The translations under genes and the position numbers were made by a program. Shown one piece after another: positions 28,174 to 37,887 of a DNA stretch of 64,000 bases (position 1 is the first letter of the stretch; every line of letters begins with the position of its first letter). Origin of the DNA: Allobrachymonas chironomi DSM 19884 (GTDB lineage: Bacteria; Pseudomonadota; Gammaproteobacteria; Burkholderiales; Burkholderiaceae_C); assembly GCF_000374625.1 (NCBI RefSeq), contig NZ_KB894771.1:59647-123646 (forward strand), given 5' to 3'. The notes beneath the pieces were generated by a model that searched no databases, was not told where the DNA came from, and saw only the letters and a program-made list of their open reading frames with translations.

Positions 28174-29406
28174 ATGAGCCAGCACACCCCCACCCGCATC
28201 ATCCACGATCCCTATCAGCCCCCGACAGATTTCGAGGCGCCCCAGCCGCCGGTCTGCAAGGCTTCCACCGTGTTCTTCCCGAATGTCGCCGCCATGCGCG
28301 AGCGCACCTGGCTGGACAAGAGCGCCTACACCTACGGCCTGCACGGCACACCCACCAGCTACACGCTGGAGCAGCGCCTGTGCAGCATCGAGGGCGGCCT
28401 GCACGCGGTGCTGGTGCCCAGCGGTCTGGCCGCGATTGCCTGTGTCAATCTGGCGCTGCTGCATGCCGGTGACGAGGTGCTGATTCCCGATAACGCCTAT
28501 GGCCCGAGCAAGACGCTGGCCGAAGGCGAGCTGGAGCACTGGGGCATCAGCCATCGCTATTACGATCCGATGGACGTGAATGACCTGGCTGACAAGATCG
28601 GGCCGAACACGCGTCTGGTCTGGCTGGAAGCAGCCGGCTCCGTCACACTGGAGTTTCCCGATCTGCTGGCACAGGCGCGCCTGTGCCGCGATCTGGGGGT
28701 GCTGACGGCGCTTGACAACACCTGGGGGGCCGGCCTGGCCTTCCAGCCGTTTGACCTGCTGCGCTGTGGCGATCCCGACAGTGACGAGGCGGTGGGCGTG
28801 GACATCAGCGCGCACGCCCTGACCAAGTACCCGAGTGGCGGTGCCGATGTGCTGATGGGCAGCGTCATCACGCGCAACCCGGCACTGCATCGCCGCATTT
28901 TGCTCAGCCACATGCGCCTGGGTCTGGGCGTGGGCATGAACGATGTCGAGCTGGTGCTGCGCAGCCTGCCCAGCATGGACCTGCGCTACCATGCTGCCGA
29001 TCGCAGCGCGCGCCATCTGGCGCAATGGCTGCAGCAGCAGCCGCAACTGGCGCAGGTGCTGCACCCGAGTCTGCCCGAATCGCCCGGTCATGCCAGCTGG
29101 AAGGAGGTCTGCAGCTCGCCCGAACAGCCACACGGCGCTGGTGCCGGGATTGTCAGCGTGATCTTCGAGGAGCATTACACGCAGGACGAGATCGATGCCT
29201 TCTGCGACAGCCTGCAACTGTTCCGCATCGGTTACAGCTGGGGTGGGCCGGTCAGCCTGGTCATGCCCTATGACCTGACCGAGATGCGCACGGTCTGGCC
29301 CGAACACCTGGCACGTGGCACACTGGTGCGTTTCTGCATTGGCCTGGAAGATCCGCGCGATCTGGAGGCCGATATCGCCCAGGCGCTACTGGCATTGCCA
29401 ACCTGA
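28174..29406 (+). CDS. metC: Cystathionine beta-lyase, PLP enzyme
   Basis: The 410-residue protein is a Cys/Met metabolism PLP enzyme: SAYTYGLHGTPTSYTLEQRL near the N-terminus, LDNTWGAGLAF, and the PLP lysine in SAHALTKYPSGGADVLMG. It splits cystathionine to homocysteine, pyruvate and ammonia. The start at 28174 (MSQHTPTRIIHDPY) fits relatives. An ATG at 28138 overlapping the previous stop would add 12 residues. A gamma-synthase or gamma-lyase of the same family cannot be fully excluded. Confidence 0.88.
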   Translation: MSQHTPTRIIHDPYQPPTDFEAPQPPVCKASTVFFPNVAAMRERTWLDKSAYTYGLHGTPTSYTLEQRLCSIEGGLHAVLVPSGLAAIACVNLALLHAGDEVLIPDNAYGPSKTLAEGELEHWGISHRYYDPMDVNDLADKIGPNTRLVWLEAAGSVTLEFPDLLAQARLCRDLGVLTALDNTWGAGLAFQPFDLLRCGDPDSDEAVGVDISAHALTKYPSGGADVLMGSVITRNPALHRRILLSHMRLGLGVGMNDVELVLRSLPSMDLRYHAADRSARHLAQWLQQQPQLAQVLHPSLPESPGHASWKEVCSSPEQPHGAGAGIVSVIFEEHYTQDEIDAFCDSLQLFRIGYSWGGPVSLVMPYDLTEMRTVWPEHLARGTLVRFCIGLEDPRDLEADIAQALLALPT

Positions 29407-29480
29407 ATCCAGCCGCAGGGGCAGGGCGTACCGGTCAGGCCACAGCAGGCAACAAAATGCGCGTAAGCCGTGGTCAGTGC

Positions 29481-29510
29481 TTGATATTCAATTGGTCTGC
29501 GGGCTATAAT
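29481..29510 (+). promoter_or_regulatory. Strong sigma-70 promoter for rplS
   Basis: TTGATA (29481-29486) and a perfect TATAAT (29505-29510) are separated by 18 bp. The start near 29517 gives a leader of about 145 nt before rplS. The leader contains a CGCC/GGCG stem around 29536 and no gene. Confidence 0.75.
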
Positions 29511-29660
29511 TCCATCTTTCGATCCTCTGTTAGCCGCCTCGCTGGGCGACGCCGTGCCTCCAGACACCCGCCAGCAGCAGCCGGATACCGTAGTTGGTGC
29601 CTGTGTGAAGAGGCCATTTGTGCAGCTTGAATACGATCGGAGAGTGTGAGGAATTCAGCA

Positions 29661-30035
29661 ATGAACCTGATCCAGACCCTGGAAAAAGAAGAGATCGAGC
29701 GTCTCGGCAAGACCATCCCCGCTTTCGGCCCTGGCGACACCGTGATCGTCAGCGTGAACGTGGTGGAAGGCACGCGCAAGCGTGTGCAGGCCTATGAAGG
29801 TGTCGTGATTGCCAAGCGCAACCGCGGCCTGAACAGCGCCTTCACCGTGCGCAAGATCTCCAGCGGCGAAGGCGTGGAGCGTACGTTCCAGACCTACAGC
29901 CCGCTGATTGCCGGTATCGAAGTCAAGCGCCGTGGTGACGTGCGTCGTGCCAAGCTGTACTACCTGCGTGAGCGCAGCGGCAAGTCGGCACGCATCAAGG
30001 AAAAGCTGCCGTCTCGCGTCAAGGTTGCCAGCTAA
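29661..30035 (+). CDS. rplS: 50S ribosomal protein L19
   Basis: The 124-residue protein shows the L19 core [25 protein letters not shown] and the C-terminal [18 protein letters not shown]19 lies at the 30S/50S interface. The ATG at 29661 follows GTGAGGAATTC. The usual partners rpsP, rimM and trmD are absent upstream; instead metC precedes it and the gene has its own promoter and terminator. Confidence 0.98.
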   Translation: MNLIQTLEKEEIERLGKTIPAFGPGDTVIVSVNVVEGTRKRVQAYEGVVIAKRNRGLNSAFTVRKISSGEGVERTFQTYSPLIAGIEVKRRGDVRRAKLYYLRERSGKSARIKEKLPSRVKVAS

Positions 30036-30075
30036 GCTGCTGCCGCGATGCCAGCCTGCCTGCGGGCAGGCCGAG

Positions 30076-30109
30076 CCGCTCCCGCCCCTGTGGGCCGGAG
30101 CGGTTTTTT
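30076..30109 (+). terminator. Rho-independent terminator of rplS
   Basis: CCGCTCC pairs with GGAGCGG with an inner GCCC/GGGC pairing, followed by six T residues. It begins 40 bp after the rplS stop. Confidence 0.9.
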
Positions 30110-30179
30110 CTTGTCCGCTTGTCAGCCCCTGTCAGGCAACGTATGCTTGCACATGCCGTGACAGGCACCGGATACTCCC

Positions 30180-30938
30180 ATGCGCAAGACCGATTCCCGC
30201 CCCTCCACGCCGAACCCGCAGCAGCCTGCCGACCAGCAGGTGAATGCGCTGGACCCGCGCCAGATCCCGGTCTGGCACGAGGCCACCAGTCAGGTGCAGC
30301 AACAGCATGTGCTGGGCCAGGATCGCCTGTCGCTGTCGGCGGTGCGCCAGCGCTTTGCCAATCCGCTGCCATGGCAGCCGGAACAGCGCCGCGAGTTGCT
30401 GCCCTGGCAGCAGCCCCCGCGTGACGCCGCCGTGCTGCTCGGCCTGCAACCGTTGCAGCAAGCGCCGGACCAGCTGCGCGTGCTGCTGACGCAGCGTACC
30501 GAACATCTCAAGTCACACGCCGGACAGATCGCCTTTCCGGGTGGCAAGATCGATCCCGATGATGCCGATGCCGTGGCGGCTGCCTTGCGCGAGGCCGAGG
30601 AAGAGGTCGGCCTGCCGGTAGAAGGGGTGCAGGTGCTGGGCAAACTGCCGAGCTACATGACGGGTACCGGCTACCGTGTGACGCCGGTGGTCGGCATCCT
30701 GTCGCCGGATGTGAACCTGTTGCCGAACCCGAACGAGGTGGCCGAGGTGTTTACCGTGCCCTTGCCGTTCCTGATGGACCCGCGTCACCACCGCAAGCAC
30801 CAATGGCAACCGGCGCCGGATCATCGCCGGGAATGGTTTTCCATGCCGTATCAGGAGGCTGATACCGGCATCGAGCGCTATATCTGGGGGGTAACGGCCG
30901 GCATTCTGCGTGATTTCTACCGTTTTCTGGCTGCCTGA
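30180..30938 (+). CDS. CoA pyrophosphatase (NUDIX hydrolase)
   Basis: The 252-residue protein contains the NUDIX region FPGGKIDPDDADAV followed by REAEEEVGL, and the CoA-specific signature LLTQRTEHLKSHAGQIAF upstream. The family cleaves CoA and its derivatives to 3',5'-ADP and phosphopantetheine. The N-terminal 60 residues are Gln/Pro-rich. It lies downstream of the rplS terminator and 48 bp before the CobD-like gene. Confidence 0.88.
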   Translation: MRKTDSRPSTPNPQQPADQQVNALDPRQIPVWHEATSQVQQQHVLGQDRLSLSAVRQRFANPLPWQPEQRRELLPWQQPPRDAAVLLGLQPLQQAPDQLRVLLTQRTEHLKSHAGQIAFPGGKIDPDDADAVAAALREAEEEVGLPVEGVQVLGKLPSYMTGTGYRVTPVVGILSPDVNLLPNPNEVAEVFTVPLPFLMDPRHHRKHQWQPAPDHRREWFSMPYQEADTGIERYIWGVTAGILRDFYRFLAA

Positions 30939-30986
30939 GCGCAGCGGAGGCGGAACCATGCCTGCCTCGTTTTCTGAGACTGCCAC

Positions 30987-32000
30987 ATGTCCCTGATTTC
31001 CCTTCTGCTTGTCCTGCTGATCGAACAGTTCCAGCCACAGCCACAGCCACAGCCGCAGCCCCTGCGCCAGTCGCTGCTGCGGCGTTATCTTCCCCTGGTG
31101 GATCGCGTGGTGGCACATCTGCAGCCGGTCGGACAGCGCCAGGGCTGGCTGGCCTGGGCGATTGCCGTATTGCTGCCGGCTGCGCTGTCGGCGCTGCTGT
31201 ATCACCTGCTTGATGCTGCGGGCTGGCTGCTGTCGCTGGCCTGGCTGGTGGCCGTGCTGCATGTCTGCCTGACCTACCGCTCGTTCAGCCAGCCGCTGGC
31301 ACGCATCCGCGATGCGCTTGATACTGGGCAGGAGCAGCAGGCACGCCAGCTGCTGGCCGAATGGAAGCAGATCGATATCGGCAGCCTGCCGCGCCAGGAC
31401 CTGTTGCGGCAGGCTTTGGAGCAGGGGACGCAGGATGCGCATCACCAGCTGCTGGGTGTGCTGTCCGCCTTCCTGATCGGCATGCTGCTGGGCCTGGGGC
31501 CGGCCGGAGCCGTGCTGTTCCGTGCTGCCGATGTCGTGGTGACGCACTGGCGGCAGCTGCCGGATCAGGATGATGCAGTGCAGCGCAGCTTGCTGGTTGA
31601 TGTCGCGCGTCAAGCCTGGAACCGGATCAACTGGCTGCCGGCGCGGCTGACAGCGGCCAGCTTTGCCGTGGCTGGCAATTTCGAGCAGGCGCTGGACAAC
31701 TGGCGTTTCCAGACCCAGGCTGCACCGGCCAGCCTGTCCGATACCGATACCGATGCCGATGTCCTGGTACAGGCTACGGCCATGGGCGCGATCGATCTGT
31801 CCTGGCCGTTGCCTGCTGCAACGGGTACGCCGCACCTGCCAGCTCCTCTGGAACCGCCTGGCACTGCCATGCCGTCCGTCCGTGTGGTGGAGCAGCCTGG
31901 CCTGTGTTCGCTGCAGACGCTGTCCGGCCTGATCCGCCGTGCACTCTGGATCTGGTGTCTGCTGCTGGCGTTGATCACGCTGACGCGCTGGGTCAGCTGA
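30987..32000 (+). CDS. CobD/CbiB-like membrane protein
   Basis: The 337-residue protein has an N-terminal hydrophobic stretch, membrane segments near 52-92 and 155-178, and a C-terminal one near 312-332. It resembles the CobD/CbiB (and AmpE) superfamily that betaproteobacteria carry next to the CoA pyrophosphatase. True cobinamide synthesis activity is unproven, and no other cobalamin synthesis gene is in view. Residues near 16-24 are a Gln-Pro run encoded by a hexanucleotide repeat. The 3' end converges on rsgA with an 8-bp gap. Confidence 0.7.
   Translation: MSLISLLLVLLIEQFQPQPQPQPQPLRQSLLRRYLPLVDRVVAHLQPVGQRQGWLAWAIAVLLPAALSALLYHLLDAAGWLLSLAWLVAVLHVCLTYRSFSQPLARIRDALDTGQEQQARQLLAEWKQIDIGSLPRQDLLRQALEQGTQDAHHQLLGVLSAFLIGMLLGLGPAGAVLFRAADVVVTHWRQLPDQDDAVQRSLLVDVARQAWNRINWLPARLTAASFAVAGNFEQALDNWRFQTQAAPASLSDTDTDADVLVQATAMGAIDLSWPLPAATGTPHLPAPLEPPGTAMPSVRVVEQPGLCSLQTLSGLIRRALWIWCLLLALITLTRWVS
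31035..31058 (+). repeat. Hexanucleotide tandem repeat inside the CobD-like gene
   Basis: Three copies of CCACAG plus one CCGCAG encode QPQPQPQP in frame. Copy-number change would keep the frame and only lengthen the Gln-Pro linker after the first hydrophobic segment. Confidence 0.7.
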
Positions 32001-32008
32001 GCAGGATC

Positions 32009-32974
32009 TCAGTAGCGCACCTGCGACAGTTCCTCGAACAGCTCGGCGTACAGCTTGTGGCGTAGCGGGTGGATGCCGCCAGTGCTGACAGGCTGGTCCA
32101 CCGCCGCCAGCACGCCGCAACCTGGTTCGTGCAGATGGGTGCAGTTGTAGAACTTGCACTGCGGCACATGCTGGCGCAGGTCCGGCATCCAGGAGGCCAG
32201 ATCGGCTGGGGCAATATGGCGCAGGCCGAATTCCTGGAAGCCCGGTGAGTCGATCACGGCCGTGCCGCTGGCGCGATCCAGCCAGTACCAGCGCGTGTTG
32301 GTGGTGGTGTGGCGGCCGGAGTTGAGGGCCTGCGAAATTTCGCCGACCTGGGCGTTGGCATCGGGCAGCAACCAGTTGATCAGCGTGCTCTTGCCGGTGC
32401 CGGATGGGCCGAGTACCAGCGTCCTGCTGCCCTGCAGCCACTGCTGCAGCTGTGCCAAAGCCGGATCGTCGGCAGCGTGTTCCGTCAGCGATACGGCCAG
32501 CGTGTCGTACTGCATGGCGCGGTAAGGTTCCAGCCGCTCCCAGCCGCGGGCATGCGCTTCGGTCAGGTCGGCCTTGTTCAGCACGATGCGCGGGCGGATG
32601 CCGGCGGCATCGGCGGCGATCAGTGCGCGTGCCAGCAGCTTGTGCGAAAACTCCGGCTCGGCGGCAATCCAGATCAGCACCTGGTCGATATTGGCAGCAA
32701 AGGCCTTGGTGCGCATCTCGTCCTGGCGGTAGAACAGGTTGCGGCGCGGCTGGACCTGTTCGATGCTGCCTTCTTCGCCCTGACCGGGTGGCGGGGCGCT
32801 CCAGCGCACCTGGTCGCCCACGACAACGGTGTTCTTCTTGCCGCGCGGATGGCAGATGCGGCGGCTGCCGTCATCGCTTTCCACCACGCAATGGCGGCCA
32901 TGGGCCGATACCACCAGCCCGTCCAGCAGGTCGGGGGTTGTGGCGGCGGGGGCAGGGCGGCGGGACTTTGCCAT
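32009..32974 (-). CDS. rsgA: Small ribosomal subunit biogenesis GTPase RsgA
   Basis: The 321-residue protein has the circularly permuted G domain (G4 LNKADL before G1 GPSGTGKSTLIN), an N-terminal OB domain and a C-terminal zinc knuckle (CKFYNCTHLHEPGC). It checks late 30S maturation. Its ATG directly follows the stop of the M48 peptidase gene with no gap, so the two are coupled. Confidence 0.96.
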   Translation of the reverse strand: MAKSRRPAPAATTPDLLDGLVVSAHGRHCVVESDDGSRRICHPRGKKNTVVVGDQVRWSAPPPGQGEEGSIEQVQPRRNLFYRQDEMRTKAFAANIDQVLIWIAAEPEFSHKLLARALIAADAAGIRPRIVLNKADLTEAHARGWERLEPYRAMQYDTLAVSLTEHAADDPALAQLQQWLQGSRTLVLGPSGTGKSTLINWLLPDANAQVGEISQALNSGRHTTTNTRWYWLDRASGTAVIDSPGFQEFGLRHIAPADLASWMPDLRQHVPQCKFYNCTHLHEPGCGVLAAVDQPVSTGGIHPLRHKLYAELFEELSQVRY

Positions 32975-34255
32975 TCAGGCCATGCCCATGCGCGCCAGCC
33001 GGCTGCTGGCGGGCGGATGCGAATAGTAGAACTTGACGTAGACCGGATCCGGCGTGAGCGTCGAGGCATTGTCTTCGTACAGCTTGAGCAGGGCGGTGGC
33101 CAGGGGTTTGGCAGCGGTCTGCTGCACGGCGTAGGCATCGGCCTGGTATTCATCGCGGCGTGACAGCGAAGCCAGCAGCGGCGACAGGAAGAACACGAAC
33201 TGCGGCACCACCAGCAGGAACAGGATCAGCGCCAGCGCCGCGTTGGGCGACATCAGGTTGGGCATCACGCCCAGACCGGTGTAGAACCAGACCTGGTTGT
33301 AAAGCCAGCCCAGCAGGGCAAAACCGGCCAGGCTCAGGCCGAACATCAGCACCATGCGCTTGATGATGTGGCGGTGATGGAAGTGGCCCAGCTCGTGCGC
33401 CAGCACGGCTTCCACCTCGTCGGTATCCAGCTTGGACAGCAGGGTGTCGAAGAACACGACGCGCTTGGAGCTGCCCAGGCCGGTGAAATAGGCATTGGCA
33501 TGGGCGCTGCGGCGGCTGCCATCCATCACGAACAGGCCCTTGGCCCGAAATCCGCAACGCTGCATCAGCGCCTGCACGCGTTCAGTCAGCTGGCTGTCCT
33601 GCAGCGGCTGGAACTTGTTGAACAACGGCGCGATCACGCTTGGGTAGAGCACCATCATCAGCAGGGCAAACGCCACCCAGACGCCCCAGGCCCAGAGCCA
33701 CCACAGGCTGCCGGCGCGCTCCATCAGCCACAGGTAAAGTGCGGCCAGCGGCAGGCCGATGACGGCAGTCATCAGCGTGCTTTTGAACACATCGGCCCAC
33801 CACAGGCCCTGTGTGCTCTTGTTGAAACCGAAGCGCTCTTCCAGGCGGAAGGTGGCGTACCAGCTCACCGGCAGTTCCAGCGCCCCGTTGATCAGGAAGA
33901 AGGCGGCGATCAGCGCCAACTGCTGCCAGAAGGGATGTTCGATCAGGTGGTGGATCTGGTAGTTGAGCGCAGCCAGGCCACCCAGCAGCGTCCAGCCGAT
34001 CACGATGGCGGCGCTGTAGGTACCTTGCCACAGGTCCATCTGGTTGCGTGCCATGGTGTAGGCCGCGGCTTTCTCGTGCGCCTGCTGGCTGATGTAGGGG
34101 GCAAAGGCTGTCGGTACCTGATGCCGGTTCCAGGCCACATGCCGGATCTGGCGTGAAGCCAGCCAGTAGCGCAGCAGCAGGCTGCCGACCAGGGCCAGCA
34201 CAAACAGCGTGGTGAACAGATTCAGGTAGGTAATATCAAAGGGGAGTGCATCCAT
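32975..34255 (-). CDS. M48 family membrane metallopeptidase (Ste24-like)
   Basis: The 426-residue protein has several membrane segments (for example 9-30, 62-110, 150-200, 290-340). The zinc motif HELGHFHH lies in VEAVLAHELGHF, preceded by an Ste24-type N-terminus with SWYATFRLEERFGFNKST. The family cleaves membrane or prenylated substrates in eukaryotes; the bacterial substrate is unknown. The start at 34255 (MDALPFDITYLNLF) matches relatives. It is divergent from orn and coupled to rsgA. Confidence 0.92.
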   Translation of the reverse strand: MDALPFDITYLNLFTTLFVLALVGSLLLRYWLASRQIRHVAWNRHQVPTAFAPYISQQAHEKAAAYTMARNQMDLWQGTYSAAIVIGWTLLGGLAALNYQIHHLIEHPFWQQLALIAAFFLINGALELPVSWYATFRLEERFGFNKSTQGLWWADVFKSTLMTAVIGLPLAALYLWLMERAGSLWWLWAWGVWVAFALLMMVLYPSVIAPLFNKFQPLQDSQLTERVQALMQRCGFRAKGLFVMDGSRRSAHANAYFTGLGSSKRVVFFDTLLSKLDTDEVEAVLAHELGHFHHRHIIKRMVLMFGLSLAGFALLGWLYNQVWFYTGLGVMPNLMSPNAALALILFLLVVPQFVFFLSPLLASLSRRDEYQADAYAVQQTAAKPLATALLKLYEDNASTLTPDPVYVKFYYSHPPASSRLARMGMA

Positions 34256-34336
34256 GCAGCGTAAGTGTACCTGTCTGCGGGGGTTTGCGCAGGCCCGACA
34301 GGCCGGAGAAGGTGCCGGATGCGAGACAATACGGTC

Positions 34337-34957
34337 ATGAGTGAAACCCTGAACCCCGCAGCCGAAGTGGCTGCCAATCCCGTGCTGGCCAAGCACGATG
34401 ACAATCTGGTCTGGCTTGATTGTGAAATGACCGGCCTCGATCCCGAGAAGGAGCGCATCATCGAAATTGCCGTGATCGTGACCAGTCCCGATCTCGCGGT
34501 GCGTGTTCCCGGCCCGGTGCTGGTCATCCACCAGAGCCAGCAGTTGCTGGATGGCATGGATGCCTGGAACAAGGGCACACATGGCCGCAGCGGCCTGATC
34601 GACAAGGTCAAGGCCAGCAGCACCACCGAAGCGGATGCCGAAGAGCAGATCCTGGCCTTTTTGCGCAAGTACGTGAGCAAGGGCAAGTCGCCCATGTGCG
34701 GCAACACCATCGGCCAGGACCGTCGTTTTCTGGTCAAGGCGATGCCCAAGCTGGAAGCCTATTTCCACTACCGCAATCTGGACGTGAGTACGCTCAAGGA
34801 ACTGGCGCGTCGCTGGCGTCCGGAACTGCACGCACAATTCAAAAAGCACCAGAAGCATACCGCGCTGGCCGATGTCGAGGAGTCCATCGACGAGCTGGTC
34901 TATTACCGCGAACACTTTCTGCGCATGCCGGAAGCGGTAGCGGCTGAGCAGGCCTGA
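34337..34957 (+). CDS. orn: Oligoribonuclease
   Basis: The 206-residue DEDDh exonuclease degrades 2-5 nt RNA and pGpG to mononucleotides. Motifs are [15 protein letters not shown] (ExoI), [12 protein letters not shown] (ExoII) and [15 protein letters not shown] (ExoIII with catalytic His). The start at 34337 is the ATG within the GTCATGAGTG context. The region just before it carries GAGACAAT, a -10-like element also seen before hscA and the gene at 27035. Confidence 0.96.
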   Translation: MSETLNPAAEVAANPVLAKHDDNLVWLDCEMTGLDPEKERIIEIAVIVTSPDLAVRVPGPVLVIHQSQQLLDGMDAWNKGTHGRSGLIDKVKASSTTEADAEEQILAFLRKYVSKGKSPMCGNTIGQDRRFLVKAMPKLEAYFHYRNLDVSTLKELARRWRPELHAQFKKHQKHTALADVEESIDELVYYREHFLRMPEAVAAEQA

Positions 34958-34958
34958 G

Positions 34959-35942
34959 ATGCCGAAACGCAAGCCGGTGATTGGCCTGGCGCTGGGCAGC
35001 GGTTCGGCACGTGGCTGGGCGCATGTAGGGGTGCTGCGCACCTTGCTGGAAGCCGGTATCCGTCCGGATATCGTTTGCGGCTCCTCTGTCGGGGCCATCG
35101 TCGGTGCCGCCTATGCCACCGGCAAGCTGGACAGTTTCGAGGCCTGGATCCGTGGCCTGCGCATGCGCGATGTGATCTCGCTGATGGATTTTCGACTGGC
35201 CGGCGGCATGCTCAAGGGCGAAAAGCTGGTCAGCTTCTTCCGCCACCATTTCGAGGACTGCCAGATCGAGGATCTGCCGCTGCCGTTTGCTGCAGTCGCC
35301 ACGGCACTGCATGGCGGCAACGAGTTGTGGTTGCGCGAAGGCTCACTGGTGGATGCGGTGCGTGCCTCTATCGCCTTGCCAGGCCTGTTCACTCCGGTCA
35401 TGGTGCAGGATCGACTACTGGTTGATGGCGGTCTGGTCAATCCGGTGCCGGTCACGCTGGCACGCGCCATGGGGGCGGATATCGTGATCGCGGTTGACCT
35501 GAACCATGACATCCTGCAGCGTCATCTGCAGGAGCCCGACGAGCCGGTACAGCGTTCGCCCTGGCTGCAGTCGATCCAGAACACGCTCGGCAGCTGGCTG
35601 CCCGATAGCGTGACCGATGCCGTCAGCTCGCCGCTGCCTTCCATGCTCGAGGTGCTGGCCACCAGCATCAACATCATGCAGCAGCGCATCACGCGCAGCC
35701 GCATGGCGGGTGATCCGCCCGACATGGTGATTGCGCCCAGGCTGGCGCATCTGTCACTGATGGATTTTCACCGGGCGCAGGAGGCCATCGATATCGGCCG
35801 CCAGGCCACCGAATTCCTGTTGCCGGTCATGCAGCCCTGGGTGAATGCGCCACCGCCCGAGCCGGCCCGTGATCTGCCGGCTCGACTGCCTGGCGCATCG
35901 AATGTGCTGGCGGATGTACCGCCCGTCGTCCACAAGCCCTGA
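34959..35942 (+). CDS. Patatin-like phospholipase family protein
   Basis: The 327-residue protein shows the patatin Ser-Asp dyad: GSSVGAIVGAAYATG with the nucleophile Ser near 47, and LLVDGGLVNPVPV with the Asp. The oxyanion loop GSGSARGWAHVGVL is near residue 13. It resembles the E. coli RssA group. The C-terminal 60 residues are low-complexity. It begins 1 bp after the orn stop and its stop TGA abuts the dnaG stop, so the two stops form the palindrome TGATCA. Confidence 0.88.
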   Translation: MPKRKPVIGLALGSGSARGWAHVGVLRTLLEAGIRPDIVCGSSVGAIVGAAYATGKLDSFEAWIRGLRMRDVISLMDFRLAGGMLKGEKLVSFFRHHFEDCQIEDLPLPFAAVATALHGGNELWLREGSLVDAVRASIALPGLFTPVMVQDRLLVDGGLVNPVPVTLARAMGADIVIAVDLNHDILQRHLQEPDEPVQRSPWLQSIQNTLGSWLPDSVTDAVSSPLPSMLEVLATSINIMQQRITRSRMAGDPPDMVIAPRLAHLSLMDFHRAQEAIDIGRQATEFLLPVMQPWVNAPPPEPARDLPARLPGASNVLADVPPVVHKP

Positions 35943-37862
35943 TCAGTCCTGCTGCGCGGGCGGCAGGATATCGAGTGCGGTTTTCTGCTGCAGCAGGGCG
36001 CGGACGCGCGCCACATCGCCGGCGGCGGCGGCCTGCTGTGCCTGGCGGTCCAGCTCGTCGGCGTGCAGCCAGGTGACAGCAGAACGCAATTCTGCCAGCG
36101 CATCGTCCTGGCTGGGCTGCAGTCCCAGGGCCTGGTAGTTCTGCACCAGCTGCAGGGCCACATCGCCCCAGGCGACCTGCGGCAGGCTTTCCTGCAGCGT
36201 GCCCCAGGCTAGCGCGCCATGTTCCTGGTACTGGCTGTCGATCCAGCCGAACAGCGGACCGTGCGGTACCGGCAGCGCGCACAGCAGGCCTTGTAGCGCC
36301 GGTGGCAAGCGGCCCCAGAACGGCATGTGCAGCAACAGCAGGCGCAGCGCGTGGTCGGCGCGGCTGGTGGGCGGGCTGCGACGGCCCTGGGGCACGGGTG
36401 CTGGCGAAGCCGCATTTTTCCATGCCTGTCTTGCGCGTTGCGGACGCTGGCTGGAGGCCGGTCGCCATTCCGCTGCTGACGAGGCCGCATGGCCTGCTGC
36501 GTTGGTCGGCTGCCGGGGCGCAGACGTGGTCTGGGGAATCGATCCGCCCTGGGTTTGCCAGACATGCTGCAGGTCGGCGGCCGTCAGCTGCGCCTGTGCT
36601 GCCAGTTCGGCCAGCAACTGTGCCTTGAGCGCGCCATCGGGCAGGGCCTGCCAGAGCGGACGCGCCTGACTGCTCATGCGGGCGCGGCCTTCGGCGGTGC
36701 CCAGATCGCAGTCTTCGGATGCCGCCTGGACCAGGAACTGGCTCAGTGGCAGCGCCTGCTGCACCTGGACACTGAAGGCTTCCGGACCGTTGGCACGGAT
36801 AAAGCTGTCCGGATCATGCTCGGGCGGCAGGAACAGGAATTTCACGCTGCGGGTATCGGTGGCATAGGGCAGGGCGGCGACCAGCGCCTTGTGCGCAGCG
36901 CGCTGACCGGCCTGGTCGCCATCAAAGCTGAACACGATCTGGTCGGTATAGCGGAACAGCTTGTGCACATGCTCGGGCGTACAGGCCGTGCCCAGCGTGG
37001 CCACGGCGTTGGCAAAGCCGAGCTGGGCCAGCGCCACCACGTCCATGTAGCCCTCGGTCACCAATGCATAACCGTGGCTGCGCAGCGCCTCGCGTGCCTC
37101 GAACAGGCCGTACAGCTCGCGTCCCTTGCTGAACACCGGGGTTTCCGGCGAGTTCAGGTACTTGGGCTTGTCGTCTCCCAGCACGCGACCGCCAAAGCCG
37201 ATGCATTCGCCCTTCACATTGCGAATCGGAAACATGATGCGGTGGCGAAAGCGGTCGTAGCGCCGGTCCTGCGTGCTGTCTCCGGCCTGGTCGGCCTGGC
37301 GGATCACCAGGCCAGCCTCTTCCAGCAGCGGATCGGTGTATTCGGGAAACACGCTGGTCAGATGGTGCCAGCCAGCCGGCGCATAGCCCATGCCGAAACG
37401 CAGCGCGATGCGACCGGTCAGGCCACGCTGCTTGAGGTAGTCGATGGCGACGGGCGCATGCTTGAGCTGCTTGCGGTAATCGATGGCAGCGCGTTCCAGG
37501 ACATCGGTCAGCGTGGCCTGTTTCTGCTTCCGTTCTTCCTGCTGGGCGCGCTGCTGCGGGCTGATGTTTTCTTCCGGTACCTGCAGACCGTGCTGCTGGG
37601 CCAGATCCTGCACCGCCTCGACAAAACTCATGCCGTTGTGTTCCATCAGGAAGCGGATCGCATCGCCATTCTTGCCGCAACCAAAGCAGTGGTAGAACTG
37701 CTTGGTCGGACTGACCGTGAAGGAGGGCGATTTCTCCGAGTGGAAGGGGCACAAGCCGGAGAAGTTGGCGCCGGTTTTCTTCAGCTGGACGTAGCGACCC
37801 ACCACCTCGACGACGTCGACGCGTTGCAACAGATCCTGGATGAAACCCTGCGGTATGGCCAT
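35943..37862 (-). CDS. dnaG: DNA primase
   Basis: The 639-residue primase has an N-terminal CHCC zinc ribbon (CPFHSEKSPSF ... FYHCFGCGKNGD), the RNA polymerase core, and a TOPRIM domain with VTEGYMDVVAL and FSFDGDQAGQRA. The C-terminal helicase-binding part (from about 450) is Ala/Gln-rich and diverged. The ATG at 37862 (MAIPQGFIQDLL) matches relatives. It lies 25 bp after a GntR-family regulator, not between rpsU and rpoD as in most proteobacteria. Confidence 0.96.
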   Translation of the reverse strand: MAIPQGFIQDLLQRVDVVEVVGRYVQLKKTGANFSGLCPFHSEKSPSFTVSPTKQFYHCFGCGKNGDAIRFLMEHNGMSFVEAVQDLAQQHGLQVPEENISPQQRAQQEERKQKQATLTDVLERAAIDYRKQLKHAPVAIDYLKQRGLTGRIALRFGMGYAPAGWHHLTSVFPEYTDPLLEEAGLVIRQADQAGDSTQDRRYDRFRHRIMFPIRNVKGECIGFGGRVLGDDKPKYLNSPETPVFSKGRELYGLFEAREALRSHGYALVTEGYMDVVALAQLGFANAVATLGTACTPEHVHKLFRYTDQIVFSFDGDQAGQRAAHKALVAALPYATDTRSVKFLFLPPEHDPDSFIRANGPEAFSVQVQQALPLSQFLVQAASEDCDLGTAEGRARMSSQARPLWQALPDGALKAQLLAELAAQAQLTAADLQHVWQTQGGSIPQTTSAPRQPTNAAGHAASSAAEWRPASSQRPQRARQAWKNAASPAPVPQGRRSPPTSRADHALRLLLLHMPFWGRLPPALQGLLCALPVPHGPLFGWIDSQYQEHGALAWGTLQESLPQVAWGDVALQLVQNYQALGLQPSQDDALAELRSAVTWLHADELDRQAQQAAAAGDVARVRALLQQKTALDILPPAQQD

Positions 37863-37887
37863 GCAGGGATTGTAGGCGCTGGGCTGC

